Source: Pseudanabaena sp. lw0831
GTDB lineage: Bacteria > Cyanobacteriota > Cyanobacteriia > Pseudanabaenales > Pseudanabaenaceae
Assembly (NCBI RefSeq): GCF_016584665.1
Contig: NZ_BBJB01000066.1
Coordinates: 1 to 64,000 of the forward strand
DNA length: 64,000 bases
Direction of reading: 5' to 3'
Below the pieces are notes generated by a model. The model was given only the letters and a program-made list of their open reading frames with translations. It searched no databases and was not told where the DNA came from. Below, piece after piece: positions 51,339 through 59,395 of this stretch. The first letter of the stretch is position 1. Every line of letters begins with the position of its first letter. The position numbers and the translations under genes were made by a program.

Positions 51339-52472
51339 ATGGCAGCGATAGGCATCATGACCGCACAGGTGCGTCCCGAACGTGAGATCGGACAAATCCA
51401 TGTTTATGACGGAACAGGCAAAGGCAAATCACAGGCAGCATTGGGCGTAGTACTGAGATCGCTTGGCTTAGGAATGTCTGACACCTCACCCTTCGGCACA
51501 AGAATTTTGTTATTGCGGTTTCTTAAAGGAGCTGAACGCGAATATGCCGAAGATGCCGCGATTTCAGCTTTGCAACAGGGATTTCCCCACTTGATCGATC
51601 ATGTGCGGACTGGTCGCGCCGAATTTTTTGATGCCGAACATGTCACGCCTTTCGATCGCCAAGAAGCCGAACGTGGTTGGGCGATCGCTAAAGGCGCAAT
51701 GGCTTCGGGACTTTATTCGGTAGTGGTTTTAGATGAGATTAATCCCGTACTGGATTTAGGATTAATTCCTGTCGATCGCATTGTCAAAGATTTAAAAAAT
51801 AAGCCACCGCATCTCGAAGTAATCTGCACAGGACGTGGCGCACCGCAATCGCTGATCGATATTGCTGACCTGCACTCAGAAATGCGATTACACGATGATG
51901 CCCATGCTGAGAAATATGGTGTGACGGGGATCGAAATTTATACAGGCGCAGGTAAGGGTAAAAGCACTTCGGCATTAGGGCGATCTCTGAAGGCGATCGG
52001 TACAGGGATCAGCCGCGATTTATCCCACCGAGTTTTAATTATGCAATGGCTCAAAGGCGGTGCTGGTTATACCGAAGATGCGGCGATCGCCGCCCTCAAA
52101 CGCGGCTATCCCCATGTGATCGATCATCAGCGTTGTGGACGAGATGCGATCGTTTGGCGCGGTCAACAACAGGAAATGGACTGCATCGAAGCGCAACGCG
52201 GTTGGGAAATTGCTCAGGCTGCGATCGCATCTGGACTTTATAAGACGATCATTCTTGATGAGTTAAATCCCACTGTTGATCTGGATTTATTACCCGTTGA
52301 GCCAATCTGCCAAGCATTGCTCAAAAAATCTCGCGACACCGAAATAATTATCACAGGTCGATGTTTCAATCAGCCTGCCTATTTCGACCTTGCCTCTGTA
52401 CATTCGGAAATGGTTTGCCACAAGCACTATGCCGAGAAAGGTGTAGATCTTAAACGTGGCGTAGATTTTTAA
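51339..52472 (+). CDS. Tandem BtuR/CobO-type P-loop protein
   Basis: 377 residues contain two copies of the corrinoid adenosyltransferase fold. Copy 1 has P-loop VYDGTGKGKSQAALGVVLRS (residues 22-41) and VVVLDEINPVLDLGLIPV. Copy 2 has IYTGAGKGKSTSALGRSLKA (from about residue 201) and TIILDELNPTVDLDLLPV, and each ends with a VICTGR or IIITGR segment. Both copies keep the ATP loop. BtuR normally has one such domain; the duplication is a cyanobacterial peculiarity. It may adenosylate cobamides or use the fold otherwise. A homolog lacking the P-loop is at 14505-15098. Confidence 0.85.
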   Translation: MAAIGIMTAQVRPEREIGQIHVYDGTGKGKSQAALGVVLRSLGLGMSDTSPFGTRILLLRFLKGAEREYAEDAAISALQQGFPHLIDHVRTGRAEFFDAEHVTPFDRQEAERGWAIAKGAMASGLYSVVVLDEINPVLDLGLIPVDRIVKDLKNKPPHLEVICTGRGAPQSLIDIADLHSEMRLHDDAHAEKYGVTGIEIYTGAGKGKSTSALGRSLKAIGTGISRDLSHRVLIMQWLKGGAGYTEDAAIAALKRGYPHVIDHQRCGRDAIVWRGQQQEMDCIEAQRGWEIAQAAIASGLYKTIILDELNPTVDLDLLPVEPICQALLKKSRDTEIIITGRCFNQPAYFDLASVHSEMVCHKHYAEKGVDLKRGVDF

Positions 52473-52475
52473 ATC

Positions 52476-52528
52476 AAAACCCAAAGGAGAATGGTGGCGC
52501 AAAGCGCCACCATTCTCCTTTGGGTTTT
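52476..52528. terminator. Bidirectional AAAACCC hairpin
   Basis: AAAACCCAAAGGAGAATGGT, then GGCGC-aaa-GCGCC and the exact complement. It separates the convergent BtuR-type and Wzc-like genes. The latter's TAA (52529-52527) lies at its edge. Confidence 0.9.
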
Positions 52529-54734
52529 ATGTAGCATTTTCGATTACTTCCACTTCCGAATCAGATTCTTCTTCTACAGTTTCTGATGGATTGAGATAGT
52601 AACGATCGTAGTATCCATAGTGATACTCGCTATCAGAGGAGCCAATCATATTAATCAACAACCCAGAAACATTAGCCCTAGCTGTCGATAAAATCTCTAA
52701 AGCGCGGGAAATCCCACTTCTTGTCGAGCGATTAATCGCTGCCACCAAAATGAATGTATCTACCTTAGAGGTCAAACACTGAGCGTCAGTAATACCGATT
52801 ACAGGCGGAGTATCAAGCAATACATAGTCATACTCTTGCCGCCATTCCTGTAAGAGGGTTGCCATTTTATTAGACTCTAGCAATAGCATTGGATTGGGAG
52901 GGAGAGAGCCTGAAGTTAAAATATGCAAACGATCATCATCATCTCCTGCCTGAATCAGATCTTGCCAAGGACTAGGTGTAGCTAAAGCTGTAGACAAACC
53001 AACTTTATTGCTCAGTCCAGCCAACTTATGAACGGTTGGCTTTCTCATATCTGCATCTACTAAAAGAACTCTGTATCCTAGGGCCGATAGAATGATGGCA
53101 AGATTATAAGTCAATGTACTCTTGCCTTCAGAAGGGACAGACGAGGTGAAAGCAATTACTTTCATCATGTTGTCCGTACCCAAATATCGCAAATTTAATG
53201 CTAGAGAGCCTAACGCCTCTTTAAAAGCATAGTAGCTACTAGTGGGTAATAGCCCGTGACTATTGATTGCAGACAAAGAGGCTGTTTCTGTCATCGGAAT
53301 TGAAGCAAGTAAAGGAATATCAATTATTTCTCTTACTTCTCCGACCTCACGAATACGCTGATCTAGGCGATTGAGTAGCAGGGCAAATAAGACACCTAGT
53401 ACTAAGCCAGAAATTGCTCCAGTAATCAAACTTCTCTCGATATCTGGAGAAGATGGTCTGATGGGAATAAGAGGTGGCTCCAAAACCTTCCACGATGAAA
53501 TCTCTTGAGCCTCAGAAATCCTTAATTCCTCTAGTTTTTCGCTGAGCTTATTGTAGGTAGAGCTATCAAGAGCAAGTTGTCTTTGAATTTCCACATACCT
53601 TTGTTGAATCTGGGGGATCTTAGAAAAAGCCGTAGATACTTCTGTTTGGGCATTGCGGATGCTTTCTAGCTGAGCTTGACTCACCGCAAGGGTAGTTTGA
53701 GCATCAAATAACTGTGAGGCTAGGTTTTGTTGAATTGCGCTATTGGGTTCATTAGTAATATTTGCTGTATTGCCTCTCACCCCGACTACTGACTGAGCGC
53801 GAGTCTCCAGTAGCCGATAGAGTTCATCACGACGATCTTTAAGGGCGATAACACTAGGGTGATCGCCTCGAAATCGAGTTCGCTCTAAAAAGTAGTTAGT
53901 TTCAACTTCTTGGAATTGCTTAACCAAGGATTGGTAAGGAGCATCTTGTTGCAAAATCGCACCACCGATCGCAGCTTCTGGAGATTTACCAACTTGGCGA
54001 CTAAGAGCTTCATATTGCTGTTGGACTTGGGCAATTTTGATTTGTAAGTCTTGAGCTTGATTTTCTAGAGCCTCGCGCATTTTATAAACAGAGGCAGCAT
54101 AAGTGTCAGGATCAACAATGTTGTAAGTCTTACGAAATTGGGTAACAGCTAGAGCTGACTTATCAAGTTGTTGTTTGACTTGGGGCAGTTTGTCTTGAAT
54201 AAATTTAATCGCAGTACTGGATTTAGTACGGCGATCTTTTAAGCTATATTCGACATAGGTTTGAGCTAATGCACTTAAAACTCCCTGTGCTCGTTTGGGA
54301 TTGCTATCTGTATAAGTAAGACGCAAAACCATCGTGTCTTTTTCGGGACGGATGTCTAATCCGCTCATGATTGTCAATGCATCTAGATCTTTGTACGCAG
54401 ATGACGGGGATTGCTGCATCTTGGAGACAGCAATTTCAATCAAAGGGCGGCTCCTCAGAATTGCGATTTCTGTACCAAGATTAACTGTAGAGCTAGTGGG
54501 CAAGCCGGGGAGTTGGATGTCTGATACTGCGATCGTTGAGTTGACTAAGAGTGAAGCACTTGAGCGGTATTGCGGAGTTCTGGTAAATGTGTAGTAGGTA
54601 TTTCCAGCAAATACGGTGACCGAAACAGCGACGATGACGATCCAGCGTTTGCGGAGTACTCTGAGGAATTTGGCAAGTTTAAATGAATCATCAACATACT
54701 TGCCTACATAGGTAGCTTTAGGATATTCAGTCAT
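52527..54734 (-). CDS. Wzc-like exopolysaccharide tyrosine autokinase
   Basis: 735 residues in the usual fused layout. An N-terminal transmembrane helix (RWIVIVAVSVTVFAGNTYYT) precedes a large periplasmic coiled-coil (about 90-420), a second helix (ITGAISGLVLGVLFALLLNR) and a cytoplasmic BY-kinase. The kinase has Walker A SSVPSEGKSTLTYNLA, Walker A' VLLVDADMRKPTVHKL and Walker B YVLLDTPPV. The C-terminal tyrosine cluster (EYHYGYYDRYYLNP) is the autophosphorylation tail. It controls chain length and export of capsule or slime polysaccharide. No polymerase or glycosyltransferase is adjacent. Confidence 0.93.
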   Translation of the reverse strand: MTEYPKATYVGKYVDDSFKLAKFLRVLRKRWIVIVAVSVTVFAGNTYYTFTRTPQYRSSASLLVNSTIAVSDIQLPGLPTSSTVNLGTEIAILRSRPLIEIAVSKMQQSPSSAYKDLDALTIMSGLDIRPEKDTMVLRLTYTDSNPKRAQGVLSALAQTYVEYSLKDRRTKSSTAIKFIQDKLPQVKQQLDKSALAVTQFRKTYNIVDPDTYAASVYKMREALENQAQDLQIKIAQVQQQYEALSRQVGKSPEAAIGGAILQQDAPYQSLVKQFQEVETNYFLERTRFRGDHPSVIALKDRRDELYRLLETRAQSVVGVRGNTANITNEPNSAIQQNLASQLFDAQTTLAVSQAQLESIRNAQTEVSTAFSKIPQIQQRYVEIQRQLALDSSTYNKLSEKLEELRISEAQEISSWKVLEPPLIPIRPSSPDIERSLITGAISGLVLGVLFALLLNRLDQRIREVGEVREIIDIPLLASIPMTETASLSAINSHGLLPTSSYYAFKEALGSLALNLRYLGTDNMMKVIAFTSSVPSEGKSTLTYNLAIILSALGYRVLLVDADMRKPTVHKLAGLSNKVGLSTALATPSPWQDLIQAGDDDDRLHILTSGSLPPNPMLLLESNKMATLLQEWRQEYDYVLLDTPPVIGITDAQCLTSKVDTFILVAAINRSTRSGISRALEILSTARANVSGLLINMIGSSDSEYHYGYYDRYYLNPSETVEEESDSEVEVIENAT

Positions 54735-54828
54735 CGTTGTTTTTACCTAAGTAGCTTTAATCGTTACGCCCTTAATCGTTAATGTTTATATCAAAATCAA
54801 GATAATATATCAAATTAAAAAATTTGAG

Positions 54829-54950
54829 TAAGTACATCGGCATAATTGGCATAATTAAAAACCCAACCCCAAACCCAAACCTGTTTCGCCCGCGCAGTGG
54901 GCGAAACAGGTTTTAGGGTTTTATATTTAATTATGTCTACCTATAATAAG
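54829..54950. mobile_element. MITE with GTTTCGCCC hairpin
   Basis: Left terminus TAAGTACATCGGCATAATT, right TTTAATTATGTCTACCTATA. The core is CCTGTTTCGCCC-gcgcagt-GGGCGAAACAGG within AAAACCC. The core differs from the other three copies, but the termini match. It occupies the divergent gap before the membrane protein at 54994. Confidence 0.75.
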
Positions 54951-54993
54951 TGATTATTAGACTGTATCAAAAGCCAATAACATCTCAGATCGA

Positions 54994-55518
54994 ATGCCTG
55001 CAACTATTCCGACAATATATTCCACCCTGTTCTTAACAATCCTGTTGTTTTATGGGTTAATTTCTTTTTTGCGTGGTTCAATCCGCGATCGCACAACTGA
55101 CGCACTATTTGCTGTAGACAACCTGACGGACGATCACCTATTGAAGCAAGTTCGCGATCATTTTCAACAAAGAGCTTACAAAGTCGTTGAGATTGATCCA
55201 GAACGTGATGTGGCAAATCTCTCAGGGCAAGTCAAACCAAGTCTTTTTTTGGCAATATTTCTGACAATACTAGCGGCGATCGGCTTAATTTGTCTGGGTG
55301 TGGTGTTAGGCATTTTAATCCCCGATTTAGAAAATCTTTGGTTATGGTTGACAATCTTGTCGCCGATCGCTGGTGTGTTTTATTGGCGAGGTACTCCTCG
55401 TGAGCGTAAAGTTAGTTTGCAACTTCTGCCTGAGACAAGACTTAAGGTTCGCGCTCACAAAGACGAAATCGAAGAATTGCAGCGATCTCTAAAACTAGAA
55501 AAAATAGAAGTGAATTAG
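54994..55518 (+). CDS. Cofactor assembly of complex C subunit B-like protein
   Basis: The 174-residue membrane protein has one N-terminal helix (YSTLFLTILLFYGLISFLRG), a short soluble domain (LLKQVRDHFQQRAYKVVEID), then two further helices (SLFLAIFLTILAAIGLICLG and WLTILSPIAGVFYWRG). The pattern SxFFLxAIFLTxLAAxGLxCLG and SPxAGxFYW is that of CCB-type proteins, which help attach heme c-prime (ci) to cytochrome b6 of the b6f complex. The identification is by memory of the family and moderate. Confidence 0.65.
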   Translation: MPATIPTIYSTLFLTILLFYGLISFLRGSIRDRTTDALFAVDNLTDDHLLKQVRDHFQQRAYKVVEIDPERDVANLSGQVKPSLFLAIFLTILAAIGLICLGVVLGILIPDLENLWLWLTILSPIAGVFYWRGTPRERKVSLQLLPETRLKVRAHKDEIEELQRSLKLEKIEVN

Positions 55519-55545
55519 ATTTTGCCAACGACAAAATCTAATTCA
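55511..55545. terminator. TGAATTAGATTTTG hairpin
   Basis: TGAATTAGATTTTG-ccaacga-CAAAATCTAATTCA, perfect. The TAG stop (55516-55518) lies within the left arm. Confidence 0.75.
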
Positions 55546-55610
55546 TAGCGCTTTGCACTTTATTTTTTATAATAGGTTTAGAGAATTTTGCAAAATTTTA
55601 TTGGTATTTA

Positions 55611-57041
55611 ATGACTACTGTTTTACCAAGTCTGCGCGAAGAGATAATCACAGCGGATTTATTGAAAAATACTACCTCAAGCTTAGATAGTTTGTCCCCT
55701 AATCAACAGCTTTTGCCTTTAACTGCGATCGTTAATTCTAACGATCATCTCGAAATTGGTGGTTGTGATGTGGTGGATTTAGTTCGACAATATGGTTCGC
55801 CACTTTATATTTTGGATGAAGTCAGTCTCAGAACTGCTTGCCAGCAATATCGTGATGCCTTTACTAAGCATTATCAAGGACAATCACAGGTTTTATATGC
55901 CTCTAAAGCTTGGAGCTGCCTAGCTGTATGTGCGATCGTTGGCTCTGAAGGGCTGGGCATCGATGTCGTCTCGGCAGGTGAAATCTTGACTGCACTTCGG
56001 GCAGGTGTTTCGCCAAGTTTGATTTATTTTCATGGCAATAACAAATCTGCCGATGAACTGAGCTATGCCCTAGAGTCTGGCTGCACGATCGTGGTTGATA
56101 ACTGGCATGAGCTACAAACTCTGGATCTCCTTGGCAAAGAACAATCCCTTGCTGTTAGTTTTATTGCACCGCGCATCATGTTGCGTCTGACCCCTGGGAT
56201 CGAATGCCATACCCATGAATATATTCAGACTGGACATATTGATAGTAAATTTGGCTTTGATCCCAATGAAATCGAAGCGGTATTTGCTTTTGTGGCAAAG
56301 TCTAGCCTTAACTGCATTGGTATCCATGCCCATATCGGTTCACAAATTTTTGAACTACAACCCCACCAAGATATTGGCGGTGTGATGGTGCAATGGTTTA
56401 AACTTGCGATTGAAAAATATGGTTTGAAGTTTTCAGAGCTAAATATTGGCGGTGGTCTTGGGATTCGCTATGTGGAATCAGATGATCCACCTAGCATCGA
56501 AGACTGGGTAAAAACTGTTAGTTCTGGTGTAACTGATGCATTTATTGCTTCAGGTTTAGCATTGCCCAAATTACTTTGTGAACCAGGGCGATCTCTAGTT
56601 GGCGCGACCTGTGTGACAGCCTATACAATTGGTGGTAGCAAAACTGTTCCTGATATTCGCACCTACATCACCGTTGACGGTGGCATGTCGGACAATCCGC
56701 GTCCGATCACCTATCAATCGAAATATCGGGCTGTGGTGGCAAATCACATGGGTGAGTCCTTGTCGCAAACTGTGACGATCGCAGGTAAGCATTGCGAATC
56801 AGGTGATATTTTAATAAAGGATATTCAACTACCTGCGACTAATGCTGGCGATATTCTCGTTGTATTTGGAACGGGCGCATACAATTACAGCATGGCATCG
56901 AATTACAATCGTTTGCCAAAGCCTGCGGCAGTCATTGTAGGAACTGGCGAATCCAGTTTAATCATTAAACGAGAAACTCGTGAGGATTTATTGCGTCAAG
57001 ATTGTCTGCCAGAGAGATTATACCAATCTACAAAAGTGTGA
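55611..57041 (+). CDS. lysA: Diaminopimelate decarboxylase
   Basis: The 476-residue fold-type III PLP enzyme converts meso-diaminopimelate to lysine. The PLP lysine is in VLYASKAWSCLAVCA (K near residue 101). HIGSQIFELQP, NIGGGLGIRY, LLCEPGRSLVGATC and the C-terminal GKHCESGDIL, with the conserved Cys, match LysA. An extra N-terminal 40 residues before the barrel are usual in cyanobacteria. It is followed by cdaA and uppS in the same direction after a 124-bp gap with two hairpins. Confidence 0.95.
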   Translation: MTTVLPSLREEIITADLLKNTTSSLDSLSPNQQLLPLTAIVNSNDHLEIGGCDVVDLVRQYGSPLYILDEVSLRTACQQYRDAFTKHYQGQSQVLYASKAWSCLAVCAIVGSEGLGIDVVSAGEILTALRAGVSPSLIYFHGNNKSADELSYALESGCTIVVDNWHELQTLDLLGKEQSLAVSFIAPRIMLRLTPGIECHTHEYIQTGHIDSKFGFDPNEIEAVFAFVAKSSLNCIGIHAHIGSQIFELQPHQDIGGVMVQWFKLAIEKYGLKFSELNIGGGLGIRYVESDDPPSIEDWVKTVSSGVTDAFIASGLALPKLLCEPGRSLVGATCVTAYTIGGSKTVPDIRTYITVDGGMSDNPRPITYQSKYRAVVANHMGESLSQTVTIAGKHCESGDILIKDIQLPATNAGDILVVFGTGAYNYSMASNYNRLPKPAAVIVGTGESSLIIKRETREDLLRQDCLPERLYQSTKV

Positions 57042-57059
57042 CGACACTTTTGTGGATTG
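57023..57059 (+). terminator. Hairpin at the lysA stop
   Basis: CCAATCtACAAAAGTGT-gacg-ACACTTTTGTgGATTG: the stop codon TGA (57039-57041) lies in the loop region, so the last codons of lysA are part of the stem. Confidence 0.65.
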
Positions 57060-57084
57060 AAAACCAAACCCAGTAGGGGTTTTA

Positions 57085-57117
57085 AAAACATAAAACGGCG
57101 TAGCCGTTTTATGTTTT
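57085..57117. repeat. AAAACATAAAACGGC palindrome
   Basis: AAAACATAAAACGGC-gta-GCCGTTTTATGTTTT, perfect 15-bp stem. It lies between lysA and cdaA, 50 bp before the cdaA start. Confidence 0.8.
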
Positions 57118-57165
57118 GGTATTACGGAAGTAGTTGGAGTTGAGTTGTGAATGAGAGGACGATGA

Positions 57166-58053
57166 ATGCAGTGGTTTAATATCAACTCAATTGCATTCAT
57201 GATGAGGGCGATCGATATCCTTGCGGTATTAGGATTGATCTATCTCATGCTGTCTCTCAGCAACGATCGCCGCACGTTATTGATGGTGCGGGGGATCATC
57301 TTTTTACTAATTGCTAGCGTGTTGAGCGATCGCCTTGGTATGCGATTGCTCAATTTTGTTCTCGACAAATTATTAATTGGCGCAGCCGTGGCGATGGCAG
57401 TGATTTTGCAGCCAGAGCTACGGCGATTTCTGGAACGGCTGGGACGAGGAGATCTGCTTTCGTTAATTCAACCGACAACAAATCGGCGGGCAACCGTTGA
57501 GGCTGACTCAGTAATTGAAGAAATTAATGATGCTGTGATTGAACTATCGCAAAACCGTACAGGTGCATTAATGATTATTGAGACGGGTGAACCTATTGAC
57601 GATCGCGATTTTTCGGTGCCAGGGGTGAAACTTAACGCCTTATTATCAAAAGAGCTATTGCATACAATATTTCAAACTTCGACGCTTTTGCATGATGGAG
57701 CCATCCTGATTCGAGAAGATCGGATTCTGGCGGCTGGTGTGATTTTGCCAATTTCTGAACGAGCCGCCTCGCGGGAAATTGGGACTAGACACCGTGCGGC
57801 GATGGGCATTACCGATCGCGTTAGAAATTGCTTTTGTATCGTCGTTTCGGAAGAAACAGGATCGATCGCGATCGCTGAAAATGGCATCTTAGATCGTCCG
57901 ATTTCCAGTAGTCGTCTGCGAGAAATATTAGAAACTAAACTAGGTAATTATCGTCCAACTTCTTTAGGAAGAACAGTACCACGCTTTAATTGGCTCTGGT
58001 CAAACTCAATTCTCAAAAATATGGTAAGTCGAAAATCGTCAGAAAAGAAATGA
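57166..58053 (+). CDS. cdaA: Diadenylate cyclase CdaA
   Basis: 295 residues. Three N-terminal transmembrane helices (up to about residue 90) are followed by the DAC (DisA_N) domain: [40 protein letters not shown] (DGA) and [20 protein letters not shown] (RHR). These two motifs form the active site that makes cyclic di-AMP from two ATP. The stop overlaps the uppS start by four bases (ATGA), coupling c-di-AMP signalling to a cell-wall lipid enzyme. Confidence 0.95.
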   Translation: MQWFNINSIAFMMRAIDILAVLGLIYLMLSLSNDRRTLLMVRGIIFLLIASVLSDRLGMRLLNFVLDKLLIGAAVAMAVILQPELRRFLERLGRGDLLSLIQPTTNRRATVEADSVIEEINDAVIELSQNRTGALMIIETGEPIDDRDFSVPGVKLNALLSKELLHTIFQTSTLLHDGAILIREDRILAAGVILPISERAASREIGTRHRAAMGITDRVRNCFCIVVSEETGSIAIAENGILDRPISSSRLREILETKLGNYRPTSLGRTVPRFNWLWSNSILKNMVSRKSSEKK

Positions 58054-58793
58054 CTGCTAAGCTATTACAAACTTTGCCACCAGACCTCGATCACCAACGC
58101 TTACCCCAACACGTAGCCGTAATTATGGACGGTAACGGACGTTGGGCAAAGCAAAAGGGTATGCCAAGAATTGCGGGACATCGACAGGGTGTGGATGCTC
58201 TGAAGGATTTATTACGCTGCTGCAAAGATTGGGGAATTGCTGCACTAACGGTCTATGCTTTTTCTACGGAAAATTGGAGCCGCCCCGCGCAAGAAGTGGA
58301 TTTCTTGATGGTTTTATTTGAGCGGATGTTGCGTCGTGAATTGGAAGAAATGTGCCGCGAAGGAGTCCGCATTTCATTTGTAGGCGATCTCGATTCTTTG
58401 TCGAAGTCTTTACGCAATGAGATTGAGCGATCGCAAACAGCGACAGCAAATAATCAGGCGATTCACTTTACGGTGGCTATCAACTATGGCAGTCGGCGCG
58501 AAATTGTGAAGGTATGTCGCCAAATTGCGGAAGCAACGTTGGCTGGTGAAGTTAATCCTGAAAATATTGATGAAAATCTCTTTGAGCAACATCTCTATAC
58601 AGCAGGAAACCATAATCCCGATCTGCTAATTCGCACTAGCGGCGAAATGCGCTTGAGTAATTTTCTGCTCTGGCAAATGGCTTATACAGAGATGTACTTT
58701 ACGAATACGCTTTGGCCAGACTTCAATCGCAACGAATTTCATCGAGCACTGGTTGACTATCAAGAACGCGATCGTCGTTTCGGTAAAGTTTAG
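58050..58793 (+). CDS. uppS: Isoprenyl transferase (undecaprenyl diphosphate synthase)
   Basis: The ATG at 58050 overlaps the cdaA stop; an earlier start at 57990 would run far into cdaA. The 247 residues have the cis-prenyltransferase signature [17 protein letters not shown], with the catalytic Asp in [28 protein letters not shown] and [20 protein letters not shown]. It extends farnesyl diphosphate with IPP to give the lipid carrier of peptidoglycan and other glycans. Confidence 0.96.
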   Translation: MTAKLLQTLPPDLDHQRLPQHVAVIMDGNGRWAKQKGMPRIAGHRQGVDALKDLLRCCKDWGIAALTVYAFSTENWSRPAQEVDFLMVLFERMLRRELEEMCREGVRISFVGDLDSLSKSLRNEIERSQTATANNQAIHFTVAINYGSRREIVKVCRQIAEATLAGEVNPENIDENLFEQHLYTAGNHNPDLLIRTSGEMRLSNFLLWQMAYTEMYFTNTLWPDFNRNEFHRALVDYQERDRRFGKV

Positions 58794-58885
58794 CGTTTTT
58801 AATTTTGAAATATGCAAAATCAAAAACACTATAGTGTTAGTAGATGCGTCATTTCGCGCTACATATTCTGAATGAGAGCAAGAAA

Positions 58886-59362
58886 ATGCTGGATATAAAG
58901 TTAAATGATGTTTATTCATCAACTAAACAAGCTAAGGATCAATATGAGCAAGATTTCTACGCATGGACTCAGAACCAAGCGGAGCTACTTAGACGCGGTA
59001 AGTTACAAGGCTTAGATTTAGAAAACCTCGCGGAGGAAATAGCATCCTTGGGTAAACAACAAAAACAAGAGTTGCGAAACCGTTTTGGCGTTTTAATCGG
59101 GCATTTGCTGAAGTGGGAATATCAACCACATCTGCGGGGTAAAAGTTGGAGGATAACCATTGATTTGCAACGTGATGAAATCCTCGAACTTGTTCAGGAA
59201 AATCCTAGCCTCAAGCCATATCTAGAAGAAGCGATCGCTAAATCTTATAAGCAAGCGATCGCTCTAGTCGTCAAAGAGACCCCATTTGATAAAAATGACT
59301 TGCCGTCAGCATGTCTTTATACGTTTGACCAAATTTTTGATCAAGATTTTTATCCCAATTAG
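58886..59362 (+). CDS. DUF29-family protein
   Basis: The ATG at 58886 (MLDIKLNDVYSSTKQAKDQY) gives 158 residues; an earlier in-frame ATG at 58844 is weaker. The pattern YEQDFYAWTQNQAELLRRGK, LDLENLAEEIASLGKQQKQE and LLKWEYQPHLRGKSWRITID belongs to DUF29, a family abundant in cyanobacteria with a helical fold and no known function. It converges on flv3 with a shared hairpin between them. Confidence 0.88.
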   Translation: MLDIKLNDVYSSTKQAKDQYEQDFYAWTQNQAELLRRGKLQGLDLENLAEEIASLGKQQKQELRNRFGVLIGHLLKWEYQPHLRGKSWRITIDLQRDEILELVQENPSLKPYLEEAIAKSYKQAIALVVKETPFDKNDLPSACLYTFDQIFDQDFYPN

Positions 59363-59364
59363 CC

Positions 59365-59395
59365 AAAAAAGAGAGCGTAAAGCGCCCTCTTTTTT
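59365..59395. terminator. Bidirectional hairpin between DUF29 and flv3
   Basis: AAAAAAGAGaGCG-taaa-CGC-type stem with TTTTTT at the right; it can serve either convergent gene. The flv3 stop (59396-59394) overlaps its end. Confidence 0.75.

Noticed and set aside
57990-58049. Longer uppS start inside cdaA
   Set aside because: The extra 20 residues are basic and unrelated to the family, and ATG 58050 overlaps the cdaA stop by the usual four bases.
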